The notes: a model not told the origin generated them from the letters alone. A stretch of 64,000 nucleotides of DNA from Melastoma dodecandrum (GCA_029817715.1 JARUPY010000292.1:2510001-2574000); one strand, 5' to 3'. Positions 9,109-19,192 are shown, numbered from the stretch's first letter. Made by a program: numbers and translations.

Positions 9109-10236
9109 CTAATCGCGCCCGCTGCCCCTGAACCGCGTCTTCACTGTGCGGCGCCACGCGCGAAGCCGGCTCGCCCAGCCTTGCTCTCTGCGCGCACGCC
9201 GCACCTCGTCCGCGGCATCACGCCGGTCGAGGGCATCGAACTGCGCGACGCGGGCGAGCAATTCATCCGCCACGCGCTTCGGATCGGGAATCGTCCAACC
9301 GACGCCGAAATTGCCGACCTCCGAGTAGCTAGTCTTGAAGATCCAATAATAATGGGCCCGCGTGCCGTTGAATTTGTCGAAGAGCAAGAAATTCGAGTTG
9401 ATTTGATAGCTCCAGTTCAAGCCGATGATGCGCCGTCCCCGCGCGGAGAATGCGGCCGTGTGAAAGGCCGACGTGGTCGGCCCGAGGATCGGCCCGCGGG
9501 CCGCGAGCAACGCAACCTGTTCCCCGAAACTCAGCGCCTCCGGATGGACGACGTCGATGCCGAGGCGGCTCAATTCGGATTCGAGGTCCGACTCGTTGAC
9601 AAGACAGTTCATCCCCGCGCGTAACTTCGTTTTCGACAGATAGATGGGCCTCTCGCGCGCCGCATCGGGGGACGCCGACCAGTATGGCTGTCCAGCTTGT
9701 CTGCAGAGATCTCCAAAGATCGCATGGACATGCGACCGCTCATGAAAGCTTCGCTCCGCCACGATCACCTGCGCGATGCGGGTGGCCCGGTCGAAGCTGA
9801 CGACATCGTCGCGCCGGATCCCCAACCCGGCCAGCATCGCGTACAGGAACGCGTGCTCCGGACCCTCGGGAAATGCCTCCAGGCGATGACAGAGGATCTT
9901 CGGCCGACGCCCGGTCATGACGAGCACGGGCCAGAGCCGAGACAGGGTGTCGATGATGAAGTGCCCGTAATGGAGAACCAGCAGGCCAACATAGAGGTAC
10001 AGTTCATCTCCAGCGCCCGCCTCGCCGTCGAAATCGAAGCTGGCGGCGCCGGTGGCGACGGCATCGGCGACTTCGTAGATGCGCTGGTCGCCCCTGTACA
10101 ATCCCCACGGGACGGGCGTGCCGTCCGGGACGTAACGCACATCGGCGATCCTGGTCGCGCGCGGGAGCGATGGCCGCTCGTCCGACGCACCCCAAACCGA
10201 TCGGCAGCGCCGGAAGACCGTTCTGTCGCTCAACAT
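9109..10236 (-). CDS. GT61-type glycosyltransferase (DUF563)
   Basis: A 375-residue cytosolic protein. The family signature near residue 80 reads LHYGHFIIDTLSRLWPV, equivalent to the H-x3-D active-site block of GT61/DUF563 enzymes. The second block, GPILGPTTSAFHTAAF, follows in the C-terminal half. Such enzymes transfer xylose, GlcNAc or similar residues to glycans; bacterial members sit in capsule and exopolysaccharide loci. The ATG at 10236 was chosen because the open frame upstream to 10371 is arginine/proline-rich shadow. It is a single gene, not in an operon, but belongs by function with the surface-glycan genes around it. Confidence 0.82.
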   Translation of the reverse strand: MLSDRTVFRRCRSVWGASDERPSLPRATRIADVRYVPDGTPVPWGLYRGDQRIYEVADAVATGAASFDFDGEAGAGDELYLYVGLLVLHYGHFIIDTLSRLWPVLVMTGRRPKILCHRLEAFPEGPEHAFLYAMLAGLGIRRDDVVSFDRATRIAQVIVAERSFHERSHVHAIFGDLCRQAGQPYWSASPDAARERPIYLSKTKLRAGMNCLVNESDLESELSRLGIDVVHPEALSFGEQVALLAARGPILGPTTSAFHTAAFSARGRRIIGLNWSYQINSNFLLFDKFNGTRAHYYWIFKTSYSEVGNFGVGWTIPDPKRVADELLARVAQFDALDRRDAADEVRRARREQGWASRLRAWRRTVKTRFRGSGRD

Positions 10237-10905
10237 GCGCGATCCTATCGCGCCGGTCGGTGACGGCGAACGGAGGTTTGGGCCTGGCTGCCCCGGCAGG
10301 ACAGCGGGCCTGTCGAACGGGGACACCGCCGCGGCGCGGCGCCGGCGACGGACAGCAAAACCGATCCGCACCGCATGTCAGCTCCCCGATCGTCCCGGCC
10401 CGAGGCCCAGTCTCGCCAGAACATCCCGCGTTGCAACCGCACCGCGGGCACGGCGGTCACGACGCGCCGACGTCCTCGGCGCGGGGCGGCCGTCAATAGA
10501 CCGCCGGGTCGGGGGTCGCTCGGACGGGCGCACGCCTTCTCCAGCGCGCGGCTCATCGGAAAGTTCTTCGGCCCCCGCGTTCTGGCATCCGAAGAACGCG
10601 GGGGCCGATACGATTGTGGAGGCCCTGAACCCCATCGCGATGCGCCCTGGCGTCCGACGCGCCCACCGCCGATCCCGAGGGTGCGCTTGACGGTCGCCAC
10701 GGCATCTCCACGGAGGCCAACAGCACGCGCCGAGCCGCTTATAAAAATTGCTCGGGAATTTTGACTGATCTTATCTGTCGAATTGGACCGAAACCGAGTT
10801 TTATTGTCGAGAATGCTGCGAACGAGTCCAAAATACAATTCGGCATTGAGGCAGCGGCGCGGCGGACTCGCCTCGCTCGGGGAACCGGACGCGGTGCGGC
10901 GCCCG
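10237..10905. other. Intergenic region with one strong hairpin
   Basis: About 670 bases between the GT61 gene and a small leftward gene. Open frames here overlap each other in several phases and look like GC-driven noise. The only clear structure is the 16-bp inverted repeat annotated separately at 10568-10608. Confidence 0.5.
10568..10608. terminator. 16-bp perfect inverted repeat, terminator-like
   Basis: Arms 10568-10583 and 10593-10608 are perfectly complementary, with core GCCCCCGCGTTCT, and a 9-nt loop (GGCATCCGA). No T-run follows on either side, so it is either an intrinsic terminator of the GC-rich type or a protein-binding or RNA-stabilising element. It lies about 300 bp downstream of the leftward gene at 10906-11142. 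Confidence 0.6.
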
Positions 10906-11142
10906 TCACAGCATCGGATGCGCGGGCAGCGGCACCAGCGGATGCGAGGCCTCGTGCTGCCAGGACGGATGGCGCGCATCCAACGTCACGTGCCGTCCGA
11001 CATACACGCTCGCGAGGAATCCCAGCAGGAGAAGCAAACCGAGCGTGACGGCGTCCGGATGCCGGCGCGCGCGCTGGATACCGAGGCAGCCGAGCGTGAA
11101 CAGGCCTGCGAGGATCAGGGGAATGAGCGTTTCGCGCGTCAT
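10906..11142 (-). CDS. Small two-helix membrane protein
   Basis: A 78-residue protein starting at ATG 11142 (MTRETLIPLILAGLF). It has two hydrophobic segments, LIPLILAGLFTLGCLGI and AVTLGLLLLLGFLASVYVG, separated by a short basic loop (QRARRHPD), then a histidine/proline-rich tail. A GTG at 11151 in frame is an alternative start. The family is not recognised. The hydrophobic pattern is absent from the competing frames, which supports this one. Confidence 0.6.
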   Translation of the reverse strand: MTRETLIPLILAGLFTLGCLGIQRARRHPDAVTLGLLLLLGFLASVYVGRHVTLDARHPSWQHEASHPLVPLPAHPML

Positions 11143-11422
11143 CGGAAGCACCGCCGTGCGAGGCCGAGCCGAAGCCCGGCGCGCCGCTCTGCACCCGAAC
11201 CGCGCGTGGCTTCACGGGAGAGACGTTTAAGACCGCCCGGAGCATCCCGGGCTCGTGCCGGCAGCGTCTCGCCCGGTCCCCGACAGCGACGGTGCGGGGA
11301 CGGCGTGCCCGCACCGGAGCCGACGATCTGCCACCGGACCAACCCCGCACGACATCGCCGCCCTGCGCACTCCCTTAACCTGCGATCTTGGCCGACGCGC
11401 CGCCGCCCGACGGACTCGGGGC

Positions 11423-11683
11423 ATGACCGACCCTGTTCCGCATGCCCTACGATACGTCCTCGCCGCCCGCGCGCAGCGGGGCTTCATCCAGCAGACCCGC
11501 GCGCGGGCGGCCAGCGCGATCGTTCTCGCCCGACGACGGCTGGATGCGGGCTACGACGCCGTCGAGTTCCTCGATCCCTCCGGGCGCCGGCCGAATGCGG
11601 AGCGCAACGGAACCGCGATCCTGAGCAGCGGCGGGTTCTTTCGCCGACTTGCCCGCGTGCGCCCCTTGATCGGGGCTGCCCGG
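11423..11683 (+). other. Possible coding start with no supported end
   Basis: From ATG 11423 the frame reads MTDPVPHALRYVLAARAQRG, then an arginine-rich helical stretch (ARRRLDAGYDAVEFLDPSG). This looks more protein-like than usual shadows. The frame does not stop before the convergent acyltransferase gene and runs through all of it, so the true end is unclear. It may be a small gene whose stop was lost, or chance. Confidence 0.25.
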
Positions 11684-12931
11684 TCAGGCGATCGCGGCCT
11701 GGGGTCGCGGCCGGCGCCCCAGACGGTGCCGGAGCCTGAGGGCGGGCCTCTCGATGCAGTCCCAGGACAGGGACGCGAAGGATCCGGTCAGGATCAGCAC
11801 CACCGGGAAGATCACCGCGTAGGCGAGTCCCTTCGAGATCCCGCCGAGGTGGGGGATCAGAACCGCGACGGTGGCCTGCGTCAGCGGGAAGCCGTACAGG
11901 TAGATCCCGTAGGACAGATCCTTCTTCACCATCCGGTCGAACCAGGCGAAGCCCTGCATGCCGACATACATCATGCAGTAGGTGAGCAGCATGCCGCTGA
12001 CGACGCCGAGGACATCCCCGAGCATCAGGACATAGTACAGAGTTCCGCAGGCCAGGAAGAGCGGGAGGCTGACGATCACGCGCCGCGCGTTCAGGAACAT
12101 CGCCGCACCGAAGAAAAACATCAGCACGATATACCACGTGGTGAAGTGCGTGTTGTCGTGCCGCACCGTGTAGCCGGCCGGATCGTACAGGCCGAGGACC
12201 AGCGCCACCGCGGAGACTCCGGCGACCGCCAGGGTGAAGCGCGCGGGCGTCGCCAGGACGCCGCTCAGCATCAGTCCGAGCATGATCAGATAGCACCAGA
12301 ACTCGGGCGGCAGCGTCCAGAGGTTGGCGTTGACGATCGAGGGCCACGGGTTGTTCTGAAAGACGCCCGGCAGCTCCAGGGCGACGTGGCTGACGATGTT
12401 GCCAAAATAGTGCACCAGCATCGGATCGGAGAAATACTGTCCGAGCGGCAGGGTCGTGAAGAGCGGGCCCAGCACGAGCGCCGAGAGCGTCACCTCGACG
12501 GTGAGGGCCGGCGCGATGCGCAGGACTCGGTTGGCCAGGAACGGGCCGACCCGGCCTGTCCTCAGCGCGCTCCCGGCGATCAGGAAGCCGCTCAGGGCGA
12601 AGAACAGGCCGACCAGGGCGAACACGCCCGGCTGCAGGAATCCGCCCAGCACCTTGCCCTGGCCCAGGGCCGCCGTCACGCCCGCGGCGGCGCCGTTCTC
12701 CAGGGCGGCCTGAGCCGGACTGGCGCCGCCGATGACCGCGACGCGGCAATGGTGCGCGAGGATCGCGACGGAGAGGGCGTGGCGCAGGAAGTGAAATCCG
12801 GGCCCGATCCCGCCGTGCGCCGCCAGGATCTCGGCCAGGCTGGCCGCGCCTCCGGGCGGACGCCGCGCTTGGCCGCCGATTTCCGGGCGGAATCCCTTGA
12901 CGCGGCCGACGATCGAACCGAGCGGTGGCAT
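11684..12931 (-). CDS. Acyltransferase family 3 (OafA/YrhL-like) membrane protein
   Basis: A 415-residue polytopic membrane protein with about ten helices. Family features include the early arginine/histidine helix (FLRHALSVAILAHH), VGLFFALSGFLIAGS and NRVLRIAPAL, followed by NLWTLPPEFWCYL. The C-terminal part ends WDCIERPALRLRHRL, near the E-x-P motif usual at the end of this family. These proteins acetylate or acylate sugars of O-antigen or exopolysaccharide at the inner membrane. The 40-residue N-terminal cytosolic region is longer than usual. It sits between glycan genes and could partner the AlgX-like protein functionally. The ATG at 12931 is the only good start. Confidence 0.87.
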   Translation of the reverse strand: MPPLGSIVGRVKGFRPEIGGQARRPPGGAASLAEILAAHGGIGPGFHFLRHALSVAILAHHCRVAVIGGASPAQAALENGAAAGVTAALGQGKVLGGFLQPGVFALVGLFFALSGFLIAGSALRTGRVGPFLANRVLRIAPALTVEVTLSALVLGPLFTTLPLGQYFSDPMLVHYFGNIVSHVALELPGVFQNNPWPSIVNANLWTLPPEFWCYLIMLGLMLSGVLATPARFTLAVAGVSAVALVLGLYDPAGYTVRHDNTHFTTWYIVLMFFFGAAMFLNARRVIVSLPLFLACGTLYYVLMLGDVLGVVSGMLLTYCMMYVGMQGFAWFDRMVKKDLSYGIYLYGFPLTQATVAVLIPHLGGISKGLAYAVIFPVVLILTGSFASLSWDCIERPALRLRHRLGRRPRPQAAIA

Positions 12932-13153
12932 GGCAGGAAACTCATCGTCCGGGGTCGCAGCATTTGAAGGCCGCGACGGTCATCGATCAGTTTGAGAATA
13001 GTAATCGCCTAGAAATTCCTCAATAAAATGAGCTGATTAAGGTTTACGGGATCACGCAGAGGCTCAACCCGTTCGCGCCGGTCGCCGTCCGCCGACGTGC
13101 TGTCCGTCCCGCGCGCCGGCACGGCGACCTTTCGGAGGGGCTCCGCGTGCGCT

Positions 13154-14515
13154 TCAGGCGGTGAATTCGAGGACCGTGAGACGGTCGGAGATCCGGATCT
13201 CGCCGATCCCGCGGTCGAGGACAACCGGCTCGGCCCGAACGTCACCGTCATCGTCGAACCGGTGCGCGATCACGGCGTTCCGCCCCGCCCCATCCTCCAG
13301 CCGCAGGCGGCGGTCGACGGGGCCTCGCGCCGTCCGGGTCGCCGGATCCCAGCCGGGAACGCCGAGCCAGAGCGGCAGCAGGACCGCGCCGTCGCCGCGC
13401 CGGAAGGCGGCGCCCTGGACGTCCTGATGGTCGCCCGCCGTCGCGATGCGCCCCGGAGCCCCCCGCTCCTGCACGGCGCCCCCGCCCGGCCCGAGCGGGC
13501 GCGAGAAGAGGGCGATGAGATGCTTGACCGCCCGGTAGGACGCCGTCTGCCGGCCGTCGTGGGTCAGCAATCCGAAGGCGGATTCGGGGTCCGTGGCGCC
13601 GCGGCCGAAGCTGGAGCGGAGTTCGTAGAGGTAGGTCCGGCGCATGCCCGCGAGATACGCGAACAGCAGAAGCCGCGGCATGTAGCGGGCCCGAATGGCC
13701 TCCGAGACCGGCAGGTGGGCCGACGTGGTCGCGAGCGCCGTGTGGTAGCCCGTCTCGGTGATCAGGTTCTCGACCGTGCCGCAGACCGGCATCATCGCCG
13801 CGCGGAAGCCGCCCAGGCGCCCCGGCCCCGCGGTCTCGGGATGCTCCATGCCCGGATAGGGGTGGAGGTTGGACCAGTCCACGAAGCCGGCCAGCGGCCT
13901 CGCCAGGGCGATATTGCCCTGCACGTAGCTGGGTGAGGCCACCGAAATCCGCGATCCGGACAGGTTCCGGTGGACGGTCTCGTGAAGCGCGCGCTGATGG
14001 ATCCACGACAGCGTCGGGTTGCGGGCCGGATCCGCCAGGAGCGCGGGTTCGTTGCCCCCCTCGACGATGTCGATCGCGCCCCCGCAGAGCTCGTAGATCC
14101 GCGGCAGCGCCGACGGGGGCGTCGTCACGTACCGATCGCTCGGGTCGTTGCAGACCGCCGAGAACCGGCAGCCCATCCGCGCCAGGTCGCGCATGCGCCG
14201 GTACAGGACGTCGGTCACCCCCGGCGCCGGGCTGTAGACGCCCTGCCGGATCTGCTTGACCGAGAGATCCGCGATCGCGGCAACGATGGAACTCTCGAAA
14301 TGCAGATCGTACACGGTGCCCTTCTGGGCCAGATGCACGTTGACGCCGATGCGGCCGACGAAGTCGTCGGCCTGCCAGGGGGCGGCCCCGTACCGGCGAT
14401 GCGCGTCGGACGATGCCGACCGGCTGGCCGACCGGCTGGCCGACCAAGTCGCCGACAGGCCGGCCGCCGTCGCGGCGGCCATCCCCCGGAGGACGAGGCG
14501 GCGATCGCAGCGCAT
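13154..14515 (-). CDS. Tat-exported glycoside-hydrolase-like protein (TIM-barrel, clan GH-A style)
   Basis: A 453-residue protein. Its N-terminus has a twin-arginine leader (CDRRLVLRGMAAATAAG), then a Ser/Ala/Arg repeat linker made by 12-bp DNA repeats. The barrel carries VEGGNEPAL with a candidate acid/base Glu156 and LITETGYHT with a candidate nucleophile Glu254, the spacing expected of clan GH-A hydrolases. A beta-rich C-terminal region follows (from about 370). The likely role is periplasmic or extracellular trimming of the exopolysaccharide made by neighbouring genes. Substrate is unknown. The ATG at 14515 is preferred to an in-frame GTG at 14527. Confidence 0.75.
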   Translation of the reverse strand: MRCDRRLVLRGMAAATAAGLSATWSASRSASRSASSDAHRRYGAAPWQADDFVGRIGVNVHLAQKGTVYDLHFESSIVAAIADLSVKQIRQGVYSPAPGVTDVLYRRMRDLARMGCRFSAVCNDPSDRYVTTPPSALPRIYELCGGAIDIVEGGNEPALLADPARNPTLSWIHQRALHETVHRNLSGSRISVASPSYVQGNIALARPLAGFVDWSNLHPYPGMEHPETAGPGRLGGFRAAMMPVCGTVENLITETGYHTALATTSAHLPVSEAIRARYMPRLLLFAYLAGMRRTYLYELRSSFGRGATDPESAFGLLTHDGRQTASYRAVKHLIALFSRPLGPGGGAVQERGAPGRIATAGDHQDVQGAAFRRGDGAVLLPLWLGVPGWDPATRTARGPVDRRLRLEDGAGRNAVIAHRFDDDGDVRAEPVVLDRGIGEIRISDRLTVLEFTA

Positions 14516-15079
14516 CGGTCCCGTCACCGGGCCGGCGGCCGTCGCACGCCCGACGGCCCGGGATCACGGGCTTCGCCGTGGGCGCGATCGTGCAGGCGGT
14601 CCAATACCGAACCCCTCATTCGAAAACCCCCTTGGGCGGCGTGCCGGACCGATAAAACGGCAGCGGCCGGGCATCGACCAGCACGGGGCGGGCCACGTGC
14701 GCGGGGTCCGATCCGTGCCGGATCGAGACAGCGATCGGGAGTGGCCCCGCGGGGGATCACAGTTGCGCGACAGGACGGGGGCCGGGGCGGCCGTCAGGTG
14801 CCGGTCCGCCGCCGGCATCGTACGGGCGGAGTCCGCCTGCCCGCCGGCCTGGTGCGCCGCCGCGGCGTCGGTCACGGCCACGCCTGCGGCAAAATGGGCA
14901 GCCCCTTGATTCCGATGCCCACCGCCAGATGTCGCGGACAGCCTCAGGCCCGGCGGGACGTGCTCCCGAAGGCGTGAGGCCGCCTGCTGCGTCCCGCCGT
15001 CGTCGGCGGCCGGTGCAGGGAAAGAGGCCGGCAAGGCCATCGGCCGCGCGACATCGGTTTCACGCCCGGGGGAACTTCG
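14516..15079. other. Divergent promoter region before katG
   Basis: About 560 bases between the leftward glycosidase-like gene and katG. Open frames on both strands overlap the flanking genes and look like shadows. The katG start is preceded by a weak GGGGGAACTTCG. I see no clear OxyR-type dyad. Confidence 0.45.
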
Positions 15080-17401
15080 ATGAACGAGATGACGGTCGAC
15101 AAGACCAACACCACGACCTTCGAGATGAAGGGCCAGTGTCCCTTCGGCGGCGACCGGATCGGCGGTGCCTTCGGCGGCCGGCCGGCCCTGGAGAACTGGT
15201 ACCCCCATCGCCTGCGGGTCGAGCTGCTGCACCAGAACGGGCTGGCCGCCGATCCCCTCGGTCCGGATTTCGACTATGCCGCCGCCTTCAACGCGATCGA
15301 CCTCAACGCGCTCAAGGACGACATCAAGCAGTTCCTGACCTCGTCGGTCGCGTGGTGGCCGTCCGACTACGGCAATTATGGGCCGCAGATGATCCGCATG
15401 GCCTGGCACTCGGCCGGCACCTACCGGATCGCGGACGGGCGCGGCGGCGCCGGCACCGGCATGCAGCGCTTCGCGCCGATCTCCAGCTGGTGGGACAACG
15501 GCAACACCGACAAGTCGCGCCGCCTCCTGCAGCCGATCAAGCACAAGTACGGCAACGCCCTGTCGTGGGCCGACCTGATGGTGCTCACCGGCAATTGTGC
15601 CCTGGAGATCATGGGCCTGCCGACCTACGGCTTCGCCGGCGGCCGGCTCGACGCCTGGGAGGCCGACAACGCCACCTACTGGGGGCCCGAGGTGGTCGAC
15701 ATGGGCAGCGTGTCGAGCTTCGACGACATGGTGAACCGCGACAAGCGCTGGCGGGGCAAGAACGGCGACGCCGACTACGACCTGGAGAACCCGCTCGCCG
15801 CCTCCCACCAGGCGCTGATCTACGTGAACCCGGAGGGTCCCTACGCGAACGGCGACCCGCAGGGCTCGGCGAACGACATCCGGGTCACCTTCACCCGCAT
15901 GGCGATGAACAACGAGGAGACGGTGGCGCTGATCGCGGGCGGCCACGCCTTCGGCAAGAGCCACGGCATGACCCCCGCCAAGGAGATCGGCCCGCCGCCC
16001 GAGATGGCGCCCATGGAGGCGATGGGCCTGGGCTGGCACAACCCGAAGGGAACGGGCTCCGGCAAGGACACGATGACCAACGGCATCGAGGGCAGCTGGA
16101 CCCCCGATCCGACCCAGTGGGACAATGCCTACCTGGAGAATCTCTTCAAGTACGAGTGGGAGCAGACGAAGAGCCCCGCCGGCGCCCTGCAATGGACCCC
16201 GAAGGATCCGGATGCGCCGAAGACCCCGGACGCGCATGTCGCGGGCCAGATGCACCCGCTGATGATGATGACCTCCGACATCGCCCTCAAGGTCGATCCG
16301 GAGTACCGCAAGGTCTGCGAGAAGTTCTTAGGGGATTTCGACGCCTTCACGCAGGCCTTCTCCAAGGCGTGGTATAAGCTCACCCACCGCGACATGGGCC
16401 CCAAGCACCGCTACCTCGGCCCGGAGGTGACGATCGAGGACGGGCTCCTGTGGCAGGACCCGCTGCCCGACGCCGCCTACGCGCCGGTCGGCGAGCCCGA
16501 GATCGCCGCGCTGAAGCAGGCGATCCTGGACAAGGGCCTGTCGGTCTCGGACCTCGCCTTCACGGCCTTCTCGGCGGCCGCGACCTACCGCGACAGCGAC
16601 AAGCGCGGCGGCGCCAATGGCGGACGGCTGGCGCTGGCGCCCCAGAAGGACTGGGCGGTCAACCGCAGGGCCGCCCCGGTGGTCGAGGCCCTGCGCGGCG
16701 TGATGGACGCGTTCAACGACGGCCGCAGCGACGGCAAGCGGGTCTCGCTCGCCGACCTGATCGTGCTCGGGGGCTGCGTCGCCGTGGAGAAGGCGGCAAC
16801 GGAAGCCGGCGCCGCCGTCCCGGTGCCGTTCACCCCGGGCCGGGTCGACACCACGCAGGAGCTCACCGACATCGAGATGTTCGAGTGGCTCAAGCCCGTG
16901 GCGGACGGGTTCCGCAACTACGTCGCCGACGGGTTCGGGCAGGTGGCCCGCACCGTCTCGCCGGAGGAGCTGTTCCTCGACAAGGCCAACCTGATGACCC
17001 TGACGGCCCCGGAATGGGCGGTCCTGACCGCGGGCCTGCGGGCGCTGAACGCCAACCACGACGGCGGGCGGCACGGCGTCTTCACCGACCGGGTCGGCGT
17101 GCTGAGCACCGACTTCTTCCGGGCGGTGACCGACACCGACCTCGTCTGGGAGAAGGCCGACGCGGAGGGCATGACCTTCACGCTCAAGGACCGGGCGACG
17201 GGGCAGCCGAAGTATCAGGCGACCCGCAGCGACCTCGTGTTCGGGTCGAACGCACAGCTGCGCAACATCGCCGACGCCTATGCGGGCAGCGACGGCGCGG
17301 CGCGGTTCGTCAGGGACTTCGTCCGGGTCTGGGACAAGGTCATGATGCTCGACCGCTACGACGTGAAGGGCCACCGGCGGTACGGACCGATGGCCGCCTG
17401 A
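15080..17401 (+). CDS. katG: Catalase-peroxidase
   Basis: A 773-residue bifunctional heme enzyme that removes hydrogen peroxide, cytoplasmic. The distal pocket is [13 protein letters not shown] with Arg106, Trp109 and His110. The Trp-Tyr-Met crosslink partners are Tyr248 (LIYVNPEGP) and Met274 ([11 protein letters not shown]), and the proximal heme ligand is His289 ([11 protein letters not shown]). The Tyr-to-Met spacing of 26 matches known KatG. Around the proximal histidine, AFGKSHG replaces the common TFGKTHG, a conservative change. About 17 extra residues lie between the distal block and the Tyr compared with the Mycobacterium enzyme. The C-terminal KatG domain is complete ([11 protein letters not shown]). 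No regulator such as OxyR is adjacent. Confidence 0.97.
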   Translation: MNEMTVDKTNTTTFEMKGQCPFGGDRIGGAFGGRPALENWYPHRLRVELLHQNGLAADPLGPDFDYAAAFNAIDLNALKDDIKQFLTSSVAWWPSDYGNYGPQMIRMAWHSAGTYRIADGRGGAGTGMQRFAPISSWWDNGNTDKSRRLLQPIKHKYGNALSWADLMVLTGNCALEIMGLPTYGFAGGRLDAWEADNATYWGPEVVDMGSVSSFDDMVNRDKRWRGKNGDADYDLENPLAASHQALIYVNPEGPYANGDPQGSANDIRVTFTRMAMNNEETVALIAGGHAFGKSHGMTPAKEIGPPPEMAPMEAMGLGWHNPKGTGSGKDTMTNGIEGSWTPDPTQWDNAYLENLFKYEWEQTKSPAGALQWTPKDPDAPKTPDAHVAGQMHPLMMMTSDIALKVDPEYRKVCEKFLGDFDAFTQAFSKAWYKLTHRDMGPKHRYLGPEVTIEDGLLWQDPLPDAAYAPVGEPEIAALKQAILDKGLSVSDLAFTAFSAAATYRDSDKRGGANGGRLALAPQKDWAVNRRAAPVVEALRGVMDAFNDGRSDGKRVSLADLIVLGGCVAVEKAATEAGAAVPVPFTPGRVDTTQELTDIEMFEWLKPVADGFRNYVADGFGQVARTVSPEELFLDKANLMTLTAPEWAVLTAGLRALNANHDGGRHGVFTDRVGVLSTDFFRAVTDTDLVWEKADAEGMTFTLKDRATGQPKYQATRSDLVFGSNAQLRNIADAYAGSDGAARFVRDFVRVWDKVMMLDRYDVKGHRRYGPMAA

Positions 17402-17572
17402 TCGACGCGCGGACGCGCACGACCCTCACTCCGTCGCCGGGCGGGGTGAGGGCCGCAGCGCAGTGCAGCAGCCCTCCGGAGACCGCCGCGATGCCCGGCC
17501 GTCTCCGGCGCGGCTGCGGCGCGTCACCTCGAGAGGCAGCTGCGGATCAGGGCGTCGACGGCGAACCGTGTC

Positions 17573-17737
17573 TCAGTCGAGTGCGGCCATGAGGATGGGG
17601 TCGGCACTGTCGGGCACTTGGTAGGACAGCGCGATGTTGGCGCCGCGATCGATCAGCTGAAGCTGACCGAACAGCATGAGCAGGGCGAACACACCCCAGG
17701 CCGCGACGAACTTGAGTGGAGGGCCATCGTCCGACAT
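17573..17737 (-). CDS. Small single-helix membrane protein
   Basis: A 54-residue peptide from ATG 17737, with a good GGGAG ribosome site eight bases upstream. One membrane helix (LKFVAAWGVFALLMLFG) follows a short acidic N-terminus; the tail is polar (LQLIDRGANIALSYQVPD). The open frame continues upstream to 17872, but the ribosome site supports the short form. The function is unknown. Confidence 0.6.
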   Translation of the reverse strand: MSDDGPPLKFVAAWGVFALLMLFGQLQLIDRGANIALSYQVPDSADPILMAALD

Positions 17738-18067
17738 CGGGGTCGCTCCCTGGCTGAAGACGGCCGAGCCTACCACCGAATACGGATCTGCCGGATCACA
17801 AAATCTCGACGCCACGATCAAATATTGAATACCGCGCAAAATATCTGCATTCGCTCGCGAATATTCATTCATTCGTAAGATTTAAGACGCGATAGCGGCC
17901 TCGGATACGACGGCCGCGCAGGGGTGGGCGAGGCGGTGCGGCGGGATCCGCGCTCCGGCGGCGTTCTCCAGACTCATCGGATCGCGAACCGGCATCTGCG
18001 CCGGGGGGCCAGCAGGGTGGGATGTCGATGGTGAGCCGGTGACCGGTCGGCTCGGATGCCGGGCGGC
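17738..18067. other. AT-richer intergenic region with a dyad
   Basis: About 330 bases between two small leftward genes. The part around 17800-17885 is clearly richer in A/T than its surroundings. It holds a dyad ATTCGC-TC-GCGAAT at 17849-17862, flanked by ATAT and ATATT. This is a plausible promoter/operator for the small membrane gene to the left. Confidence 0.45.
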
Positions 18068-18265
18068 TCAGACCAAGGCGCCGGGCGGACCGCCGATCAG
18101 CGACTTGCCCGCGCGGGTTACGAGCTTCGCGAAGGCCAGGGCGGCGGCGGATGCCTGGGTCTCGGACGGGAAGGTTCGGTCCGATTCCAGCACCGTCAGA
18201 TGCGCCGCATCGAGCAGCACCCAGGTCCACAGGTGTCTTCCGGTGGTGCGGATCTCGAAGTGCAT
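18068..18265 (-). CDS. Small conserved-looking protein of unknown function
   Basis: A 65-residue soluble peptide starting MHFEIRTTGRHLWTWVLLDA. The N-terminal half looks like beta-strands (WTWVLLD, LTVLESDRTFPSE) and the rest like a helix (ASAAALAFAKLVTRAGKSL). The arrangement loosely recalls short antiparallel folds that display a strand-helix unit, but I cannot name the family. The ATG at 18265 is unambiguous and codon use is native. Confidence 0.6.
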   Translation of the reverse strand: MHFEIRTTGRHLWTWVLLDAAHLTVLESDRTFPSETQASAAALAFAKLVTRAGKSLIGGPPGALV

Positions 18266-18436
18266 GGCGGGCTCGCGGCGTGGGACATGGGCCCACCATG
18301 CCTGAGGAAAAGGCTCGACGCGTTAATGGCTTGGCGCATGCAACAACCTGTGTTGACCGAGGGCGCAGCCATCCCCGCTATCCGCGCTGTTCACAGGCGG
18401 CCATCGCGCCGCGCCCGCGGGTGAACCCCGCGCACG

Positions 18437-19192
18437 TCATCCCCAGGGATGCCGGTTGATCAGGAGGACGTCCCGCTCGAAGACTTCGACGACCTCGAAA
18501 TCGGGCAGCAGATTCAGGATTCCCTGCAGTCCGATCGCGTTCTCGTAGATCTCACGGTCGGAGAATTCGGTGTAGAAATACCTCGTGGTTCGCAGCGCCT
18601 GCAATCCACCCAGGATCAGATCTTCCTCGGCCCCCTGCACGTCGGCCCAGATGAAATCGATGTACCTGATCCTGGTCTCGGCACACCAAGCGTCGAGGGT
18701 GGTGACCTCGACGTCTATCGTCTTGTCGAAGGAGATCCAGGGGAAGAGCGTGAGATGGTCCTTCGGGGCACGCAGGGACCCGGATTGATCCCAGTCCTCG
18801 ATCTGACCGGTCTCACGGTCGATCACGCCGGCGCCGATGTCCTGCCCGGAACTCTGATGGAAGGTCGCCGTCCCGACGCTCCGCCCGAGGGCTTTCTCGG
18901 TCAGGTGGATCCGCGGACTGAGATTGCGCGCCCGCATCTTCCTGATGGCGCGGGGATCCGGCTCGAAGGCGAAGATCTGACCATATGGGAACCATTGGGA
19001 GAAATTATCACTCATGTCTCCGTTGTTCGTTCCAATGTCGAGAATTGTAGCATTCGAACGATCAATCAGGCGGATGATGTCGGCTTGTTCCAATCCTTCG
19101 CGCGCCATGTAAATACGATCCCGTTGCATTTCGGCCCATTCCGCCACCCGGTGTGATTGATCCAGTGGCGCCAGGAATACCTTGACCGACAA
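18437..19192 (-). CDS. FkbM-family SAM-dependent methyltransferase
   Basis: A protein of about 251 residues. Motif I for S-adenosylmethionine is TILDIGTNNGDMSD, followed by an acidic strand end FAFEPDP. The FkbM-type ending blocks IDVEVTTLDAWC, IRYIDFIWADVQGAEEDLILGG and YFYTEFSD are all present. FkbM enzymes O-methylate sugars or polyketides; members near glycan genes usually modify surface polysaccharide. The start is uncertain: a TTG at 19192 (LSVKVFLAPLD) fits the family length, and an in-frame GTG or ATG lies further in. The frame upstream to 19633 overlaps another gene and is rejected. Confidence 0.82.
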   Translation of the reverse strand: MSVKVFLAPLDQSHRVAEWAEMQRDRIYMAREGLEQADIIRLIDRSNATILDIGTNNGDMSDNFSQWFPYGQIFAFEPDPRAIRKMRARNLSPRIHLTEKALGRSVGTATFHQSSGQDIGAGVIDRETGQIEDWDQSGSLRAPKDHLTLFPWISFDKTIDVEVTTLDAWCAETRIRYIDFIWADVQGAEEDLILGGLQALRTTRYFYTEFSDREIYENAIGLQGILNLLPDFEVVEVFERDVLLINRHPWG

